Part shown: piece after piece, positions 1 to 5,500 of the stretch
Position numbering within the stretch: position 1 is the stretch's first letter
Layout: each line of letters starts with the position of its first letter
NCBI GenBank assembly: GCA_946631345.1
Contig: CAMPAA010000199.1
Coordinates: 1-5,693, forward strand
Direction of reading: 5' to 3'
Length of the DNA stretch: 5,693 bases
Origin: an uncultured Verrucomicrobiota bacterium
Lineage (GTDB): Bacteria > Verrucomicrobiota > Kiritimatiellia > RFP12 > UBA1067
Translations under genes and position numbers: made by a program
Notes under the pieces: generated by a model
The model's input: only the letters and a program-made list of their open reading frames with translations
Told to the model about the DNA's origin: nothing
Database searches by the model: none

Positions 1-848
1 GCGGCGGCGGCAAGCTGGAGCGCCCGGACAACACGCTCGACACGTTCACGTGGTGCTGGCAGAACGGCTCGGCCCTCGAATGCGACTGCCGCAAGACCAA
101 GGATGGCGTGGGCATCATGCTCCACGACAGGACCCTCAAGCGCACGGCGCGCGGAATCTCCGCCGAGCTTGCGAAGAAGGACGTCTCGAAGGAAGTCACG
201 TGGGCCGAGCTGAAGGATCTCGACGTCGGCTCCTACCTAAAGGAGCTGAACCCGGCCTCCGCCGACTTCAGCGACCACCGCATCCCGACCATCGAGGATA
301 CGTTCGCCGCCATGAAGGGGCACCCGACCTACCTCTGCTTCGTGGACGAGAAGGGCGCAGGTCCCGAGTACATCGCGCAGAAGGCGCGCGAGGCGGGCGT
401 GCTCGACCAGGTGTACTACACAGGGCAGGACTACCGAAAGGCGCTCGACTGGAACAGGGCCACGAACGGCGGCAAGACGCTCATCTGGATCGGCACATGG
501 CCCAAGCCCAGGCATGACGCGAAGGACATCGCGCGCTTCGAGGCGCATTTCGAGAAGAAGATGGACGAAATGCGCGCGAACGGTTTCAAGGGCGTATCGG
601 CGGTGTCGCTCCACACGTACTACGACCCGAACGCCGAGGAGCAGTTCGTGCCGCGCGCGTCGTACCTGCGCAAGATCATCGACGAGTTCCACGCGCACGG
701 CATCCCGGTATGTTCCATTCCGTTCGAGGGCGGAGAGACCGAGGAGGTGTACTTCAAGCTCTTTGAGCTCGGGTGCGACGGCTTCTCCACCGACTATCCC
801 AGCGTGATGTTCTCCGTCATCCGCAAGCTCAAGGCTGGCGTTCGCTGA
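1..848 (+). CDS. Glycerophosphodiester phosphodiesterase family protein, 5'-truncated
   Basis: Hydrolyses glycerophosphodiesters to sn-glycerol-3-phosphate plus an alcohol (family knowledge). The reading frame is open from base 3, so the start lies upstream; 281 residues are visible. Visible residues 8-15 (PDNTLDTF) match the family's PENTLxAF block. E26 and D28 (ECD) match the metal-binding ExD. T32-G35 followed by H41-D42 match TxDG...HD, whose His is the second catalytic His. D115 in FVDEK sits where the third metal ligand is expected. Near the end, GCDGFSTDYP matches the family's closing GxDGxxTDxP. The catalytic HR pair should lie just upstream of base 1, because the visible sequence opens with the Gly run that follows it. 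PDNT instead of PENT is a conservative change. Location in the cell cannot be judged without the N-terminus. The stop overlaps the start of the transporter gene by one base, implying co-transcription and translational coupling. Confidence 0.88.
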   Translation, partial: GGGKLERPDNTLDTFTWCWQNGSALECDCRKTKDGVGIMLHDRTLKRTARGISAELAKKDVSKEVTWAELKDLDVGSYLKELNPASADFSDHRIPTIEDTFAAMKGHPTYLCFVDEKGAGPEYIAQKAREAGVLDQVYYTGQDYRKALDWNRATNGGKTLIWIGTWPKPRHDAKDIARFEAHFEKKMDEMRANGFKGVSAVSLHTYYDPNAEEQFVPRASYLRKIIDEFHAHGIPVCSIPFEGGETEEVYFKLFELGCDGFSTDYPSVMFSVIRKLKAGVR

Positions 849-2206
849 TGAAGCTCTTCGACGATCCCGCGACCGACCGCAGGTTCAACCGCATGCAGTG
901 GCGGATGCTCTTCGCCACCATGATCGGCTACACGCTCTTCTACTTCATGCGGAAGAACTTCTCCTTCGCCATGCCAGGCCTTCAGCAGGACTGCGGCATC
1001 TCGAAGCCGATGCTGGGGAACTTCCTGTTCTGGGGCGGAATCGTGTACGGCCTCTCGAAGTTCGCGAACGGCGTAATCGGCGACAAGGTGAACCCGAAGC
1101 GGATGTTCTGCTTCGGCCTGCTCGTATGCACGCTCGTGAACCTCGCCTTCGGCTTCGCGCCGCAGATCGCATCGTTCCTTACGGGCGGCGGCGCATCGCT
1201 TTCCGCGCTGGCGTGGACGTTCGGCATCCTGCTCGTCCTGAACCAGTTCTTCCAGGGCACTGGCTTCCCGCCGTGTGCAAAGCTCATAGCCTTCTGGGTG
1301 CCGCCGAAGGAGCTGGCAACGAAAATGAGCGTGTGGAACACGTCGCACTCCATCGGCGGAGGGCTTGTGGCCAAAATCTGCGGCGTGGTTATGGGGATGG
1401 GCGTGATCGGCGCGGCGAACCAGGGCGTGGGCATGTGGCGCTGGTGCTTCTGGTCGATGGCGATACTGGGCGCGCTCGGCCTAATGCTGATGCTGGTGTG
1501 GCTGCCGGGCACGCCCAAGGACGAAGGACTGCCCGACCTCCCAGGAACGGAGGCGAAGCCCGGTCCATCGGCTGCGGCGACGCAGGCACCCGACGACCCT
1601 CGGCGCTCGGCGCTGCGCATGGTGTACCTTAGTCCCGTGATATGGATGCTCGGCCTCACCAATTTCACGATAAACGCCGTGCGCGCGCTCGTGGCGGACT
1701 GGGGCCCCACGCTCCTGCAGGAGGCGAAGGGGTTCAGCCCGAGCGATGCGGGAACGGTGATAATGCTCTTCGAGTTCGCCGGAATCGCGGGCATGCTCTT
1801 TTCGGGCTGGGCTACGGACCGGCTCTTTGGCGGGCGCGCCCCGCGACTTTGCGTGTTTCTGATGGCGCTCACGGCGGGGCTGTTCGCCGCATTCTGGGCG
1901 CTCCCGTCCGGCTGGGCGTGCGCGGCGGCGCTCTGCGTTGCGGGCTTCTGCCTGTACGGGCCGCAGGCGCTGACTGGCGTAACGGCGACAAACACGGCGA
2001 CCAAGCGCTTTGCCGGCACGTCCATCGGATTCATTTCGCTCTTCTCCTACATCGGCGTATCGGTGGCGGGGAAGGTGTTCGGCAATCTCGCCCAGTCCTC
2101 TGGCGGGTGGCGGCTGCCTCTGATAGCGACGGTGGCGACTGCGGCAGTGGGTGCGCTGCTGTTCCTCTGTCTATGGCGCACCCGCGCGAACAGCTACGAG
2201 AGCTGA
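848..2206 (+). CDS. OPA-family organophosphate:phosphate antiporter (GlpT/UhpC/UhpT-like MFS), probably glycerol-3-phosphate
   Basis: Inner-membrane carrier of 452 residues, the usual length for the family (E. coli GlpT is also 452). I chose the ATG at 848, which overlaps the GDPD stop as TGATG; an in-frame ATG at 773 would lie inside the GDPD gene and add a non-family tail. About 12 hydrophobic helices are visible, split by a polar central loop at about 220-258. Diagnostic segments: FYFMRKNFSFAMP with R35-K36 (GlpT R45-K46), GVIGDKVNPKR after helix 2 (MFS loop motif), SVWNTSHSIGGG with H167 (GlpT H165), and NAVRALVADWGPT with R279 (GlpT R269). R35 and R279 correspond to the arginines that bind substrate phosphate in GlpT. 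Other stretches (YTLFYFMRK, VIWMLG, YGPQALTG, AGTSIGFISLFSYIGVS) look as much like UhpC/UhpT, so substrate assignment rests on the GDPD neighbour, which makes G3P. A sensor role of the UhpC type is less likely, since no kinase or regulator is adjacent in the window. No strong ribosome site precedes the start, consistent with coupled translation. Confidence 0.88.
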   Translation: MKLFDDPATDRRFNRMQWRMLFATMIGYTLFYFMRKNFSFAMPGLQQDCGISKPMLGNFLFWGGIVYGLSKFANGVIGDKVNPKRMFCFGLLVCTLVNLAFGFAPQIASFLTGGGASLSALAWTFGILLVLNQFFQGTGFPPCAKLIAFWVPPKELATKMSVWNTSHSIGGGLVAKICGVVMGMGVIGAANQGVGMWRWCFWSMAILGALGLMLMLVWLPGTPKDEGLPDLPGTEAKPGPSAAATQAPDDPRRSALRMVYLSPVIWMLGLTNFTINAVRALVADWGPTLLQEAKGFSPSDAGTVIMLFEFAGIAGMLFSGWATDRLFGGRAPRLCVFLMALTAGLFAAFWALPSGWACAAALCVAGFCLYGPQALTGVTATNTATKRFAGTSIGFISLFSYIGVSVAGKVFGNLAQSSGGWRLPLIATVATAAVGALLFLCLWRTRANSYES

Positions 2207-2207
2207 C

Positions 2208-2235
2208 GCCGCCAATGCCGGAAACGGCCGGCGGC
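2208..2235 (+). terminator. Nested GC hairpin just after the transporter stop; possible weak or Rho-assisted terminator
   Basis: GCCGCC (2208-2213) pairs with GGCGGC (2230-2235). Inside it, GCCG (2217-2220) and CGGC (2225-2228) form a perfect stem closed by a GAAA (GNRA) tetraloop. The two stems are separated by a small asymmetric internal loop (AAT against C). It begins two bases after the stop codon. There is no T-run after the stem, so it is not a textbook intrinsic terminator; it could protect the 3' end of the mRNA or act with Rho. Confidence 0.35.
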
Positions 2236-2279
2236 TACCCGCAACCATCATATTATTCCGTCGTTTGTCGCGGTGGATT

Positions 2280-2313
2280 GCCCTCGCCTTCGCCGCCGTT
2301 GCGGTTTGAGGGC
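2280..2313. other. Inverted repeat overlapping the candidate promoter
   Basis: GCCCTC (2280-2285) and GAGGGC (2308-2313) are perfect inverted repeats. Between them CCGC (2293-2296) and GCGG (2301-2304) can form a second inner stem with loop CGTT. The right-hand part covers the -35 hexamer (2299-2304) and most of the spacer of the candidate promoter. It may be an operator-like palindrome, the end of read-through transcription from the upstream operon, or chance in GC-rich DNA. Confidence 0.25.
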
Positions 2314-2327
2314 GGGTTTGGTACAAT
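2299..2327 (+). promoter_or_regulatory. Sigma70-type promoter for the large surface-protein gene
   Basis: TTGCGG (-35, 2299-2304) and TACAAT (-10, 2322-2327) are separated by exactly 17 bp. The -10 hexamer matches TATAAT at five of six positions, and it lies in one of the few AT-leaning stretches of the intergenic region. Transcription would start near 2334, leaving a leader of about 50 nt before the TTG start. The position after the transporter stop and hairpin suggests the large gene is a separate transcription unit. Confidence 0.5.
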
Positions 2328-2372
2328 TCGCGCAAATGAGACAGTTGCGACCATGCGGTGCCGGTGAGGCGC

Positions 2373-2378
2373 GGAGGG
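2373..2378 (+). promoter_or_regulatory. Ribosome binding site GGAGGG that selects the TTG start
   Basis: GGAGG at 2373-2377 ends 8 bases before the TTG at 2386, which is ideal spacing. The frame is closed upstream by TGA at 2365-2367, and no ATG or GTG lies between that stop and the TTG. This is the main reason for calling a TTG start instead of the ATG at 2506, which has no comparable site. Confidence 0.6.
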
Positions 2379-2385
2379 CGAAGCC

Positions 2386-2580
2386 TTGGAACACGCCCTG
2401 ACGGCCCTGCAGTCGGCGTCCGCCCTCGCGTTCGCCGCCCTGCTGTCGGCGGCGGTGGCGTCGTTCCTCTCCGTGCGCCTGTGCGGATGCGTCTCGTCGT
2501 CCGTCATGAGGCGGCTGAAGCGCCCGGCGCTCGCCGTCCTCGCCGCGCTTGCGGCGGTCGCCACGATCGAGGCGCAGAAG
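2386..2580 (+). other. N-terminal targeting region with two hydrophobic segments of the large protein
   Basis: From the TTG start, residues 7-31 are Ala/Leu/Val-rich and contain no charge until R31. A short stretch with C33 and C35 follows, then a basic patch (R42, R43, K45, R46) and a second Ala/Leu/Val-rich segment (47-61) ending in IEAQKR. Read from the internal ATG at 2506 (M41), the second part alone looks like a classical Sec signal peptide: basic n-region, hydrophobic core, and a possible cleavage site after A63. Read from the TTG, it is a two-helix hairpin or a signal anchor followed by a second helix. Either way the bulk of the protein is predicted to leave the cytoplasm. No lipobox is evident around C33 or C35. 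Confidence 0.55.
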
Positions 2581-5500
2581 CGCACCGTCGGCGGCGGCGC
2601 GATGCTGCGCAGCCCGTCCGCTTCGGCGGCGTCGGTGTCCGTCGGGGTGGCCGATCCGCCGCCATTCGCCGTGACCGGGCTGTGCTTCACGGCGGTAAGC
2701 CCGTCGGAGACGTCGGTGCTCGTCACTGCAGCGTGGCCTACGGACATGGCGGCTCCGCCCATGCTGTCCGTCTATGCGCGGCACGACCTTGACGCGGGAG
2801 AATGGATGTGGATTGCGGATGCGCCCGTGCCGGACGGAGCGTGCGCCGTCGACATCGATGTGCCACGCGCCCTGCTGCCGGAAGGCGGCGGCTCCCGTGC
2901 GTTCTTCGCGGCGGGCACGCATGACGATGCGGACGGAGACGGCGTCCCCGATGCCGACGAGGTGCTTCTGCACGGCACGGATCCCCGCACCCCGGACACC
3001 GACGGCGACGGGCTGAATGACGGGCAGGAGATATCCTCTGGAATCGGCACAGATCCACTCCTGTACGACACGGATGGCGATGGCATCCCTGACGGTGAAG
3101 AGGTTGCCGCCGGGACGAATCCGTGTTCCTCTGATTCGGACGGCGATGGACTTTCAGACCGGGAGGAGCTTGGCGGGTGGGAATATTGCGATCTGGGTCT
3201 GCCGGTCTTTGACGTTTCAGGCGGAACCAACCTGCTGGTTTCATCGAAATCCTATGCCAGCGGCGTGTTCGCCGTTCCGCTGCCGTTCGATGTGATGTGC
3301 GCCGGCGTGTTGCATACGAATCTGACCGTCTGCATAAATGGTCTGGTTGGACTGGTCAGCACGCTTTCTTCCCAGACTTTTTCCGCCGGTGCCGTAAACT
3401 ACAATTTAAGCAGCTATTCCATCAGCCAGTACCACACGGCGGTCGCCGCCTACTGGGACGACCTGTATGCCGCAAAGGATGGCGGCGCGCAGATCGCGGT
3501 TGCCGACGTAACGACGAACGGGCAGCGGTATTGCGTGGTTGAATACTCCCGCATCCAGCTGTACTCGCTCAGGACGAATCCGCTTGAGCGCGGAACGTTC
3601 CAGATTGTGATCCCGCACGCCGAGACCAATGTGGTCTATGTGCATTACATCGACATGTCCCCGGCGTTTGACGGCTCCAGTGCCACAATCGGCGCGCAGC
3701 TGCCGAAACGACTCCGCAATTTCGCCGTCGCGCACAACACCGCCGGTTCGGTGACGAATGGGATGGTGTTGGCCTATCGGTTTGGGACTGGCACCAGTCC
3801 GATTGCGCTGGATTCGGATGGCGATGGGCTGAATGACTGCGACGAGCTTTCGTTGGGCACCTGCCCGTGGATGCCTGATACGGACGGCGACGGCCTGTTG
3901 GACGGATGGGAGGCGCTTCACGGACTTGATCCGCTCTCCGCTTCCGGTGACGACGGCCCGGACGGCGACCCTGACGGCGATTCCCTGCGCAACCTGAAGG
4001 AGCAGGAATATGAGACAGGTCCAGTCCTCTCCGATACGGACGGCGACGGACTGTCCGATGCGGAAGAGACCGGCAGCATTTCGTCCTGCGACGGCCTGCC
4101 GTGGCTTCAGTTCGATTCCTGCACCAACCTGACGCAAGCGCTCATGGATTCAGGCAACAGGTGTGCAACTTGCGCGCTGCCGTTCCCGATGCGCGTGCAA
4201 AATGAGACCGTAACCAATGTCACGCTGTCCTACAACGGACTGCTGATGCTCAACCGCGCCGGAACCTCCAACGGCGGGATGTCTTCCAGCCACATGTCCT
4301 TTGCCGCGCCGATACGCCGGAACGCGTTCCTCATGGCACCGTACTTGACCTATTTCCGGTTCTGCACAAACGTTCAGGACAGGGCCACATCCGTCTGTCT
4401 CGGGACGGCGACCCACAATGGTGCAACCTATCTCCTTGCGGAATGGAAACATATGTACTATTCGCTTTATGCGGCGTCGACTAATTCCATTTCCTTCCAG
4501 CTTGCCATTCCTGCAGACGATGCCGACAGGGCGCATGCCGCCTATGCCGACGTCATCGGGAATGGGATGGATGGCAGGTCTGCAAGCATCGGCATGCAGA
4601 CGTTCAACGGCGAGCATTTGAACTCCTACTGCGACAACGATGCGGGCAAGGTCCGCAACGGAGACCGTCTGCGGTTCCTGTTTGGGGCGAACACTGATCC
4701 GCTGAAACCTGATTCAGACCTTGATGGACTCATGGATGGCGTCGAGGCGGCTTTCGGCACCGATCCGACACAGCCCGACACGGATGGTGACGGGATGGAT
4801 GACGGATGGGAGGTCGCGTATGGTTTCGATCCCGTGACGCACAACGGCGCCACGGAGCGCACGGACGACGATGGCGATGCGGATCCGGACGGCGATGGGC
4901 TCACGAACGCCGAGGAGTGCGATTGGGGTACGGATCCGCGAGGGGGCGACGGAGACGGCGATGGCGTCGCCGACGGATTCGACACCGACGGCGACGGAGT
5001 CGGCGACGGGGCGGAGGCTGCGCAGTCCAGCGATCCTGCCGACAGCGCCGACTTGGGGCGGCCGGGCAGCCGTGTGCGTATCGCGCTTTATTTCGGCGAC
5101 CACAGCGAAAGCCATTCCGAGAAGTACCGGCTGGAGCTTGTCCCTGTGCATGCGCAGGGGGATGCTGAACCGCCGCCGATGCGTTCATGGGTCAATTCGC
5201 GGTATGGCGCATGCGAGACGAAGGAGGCGATGCTCAAGCCCGGTTGGGACTATGAGGTGAGACTGTTCCATGCAGGAACCGCCCAGGGATATGCAGACAG
5301 TCCGCGTCCCGACTACGACTACACATTGCGGATTGCAAATGCCATTCTTCCGTCAAACGTGGTTTTGAAGGATTCGGACGGATTGTTTGGCGTGGATGAT
5401 TCCAGCGAGACTTTCGCGGCGGACGGCAAGGTGGCGACGATTTCCGTGCATGCGGTGACGGGCGTTGCCTTATGCAAGCCTGACGGTTCCTCCTGGGCAG

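Noticed and set aside
773..847. Upstream ATG for the transporter at 773
   Set aside because: It lies inside the GDPD gene and adds 25 Arg/Leu-rich residues with no family counterpart; the start at 848 gives the usual OPA N-terminus.
982..2034. Long minus-strand open frame (350 codons) opposite the transporter
   Set aside because: It mirrors a well-supported membrane protein gene; its translation is Pro/Ser/Ala-rich without motifs, as expected from the complement of GC-rich codons.
2336..2401. Short ATG frame (21 codons) in the leader, overlapping the TTG start
   Set aside because: It would start about two bases from the predicted transcription start with no ribosome site, and its peptide shows nothing suggestive of an attenuator. 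Kept only as a remote leader-peptide possibility.
2358..2792. + strand frame of 144 codons over the start of the large gene
   Set aside because: Arg/Gly-rich frame-shifted shadow. It has no homology-like features and conflicts with the longer open frame that has a ribosome site and hydrophobic N-terminus.
2926..3168. Whether the GAC-GGC-GAC DNA repeats form a CRISPR or satellite array
   Set aside because: Similarity is limited to codons of the protein motif and the spacing is irregular at DNA level, so the repeat is protein-driven.
3406..4137. Minus-strand open frame (243 codons) opposite the large protein
   Set aside because: The + strand encodes recognisable repeats and module landmarks here. 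The antisense product repeats 'VAVRI'-type runs that are simply the reverse complement of DGDG-type codons.
4626..4985. Minus-strand frame with 'SPSPSGS' low-complexity repeats
   Set aside because: The repetitive Ser/Pro pattern is the complement of the GAC-GGC-GAT codons of calcium cluster 3, not an independent protein.
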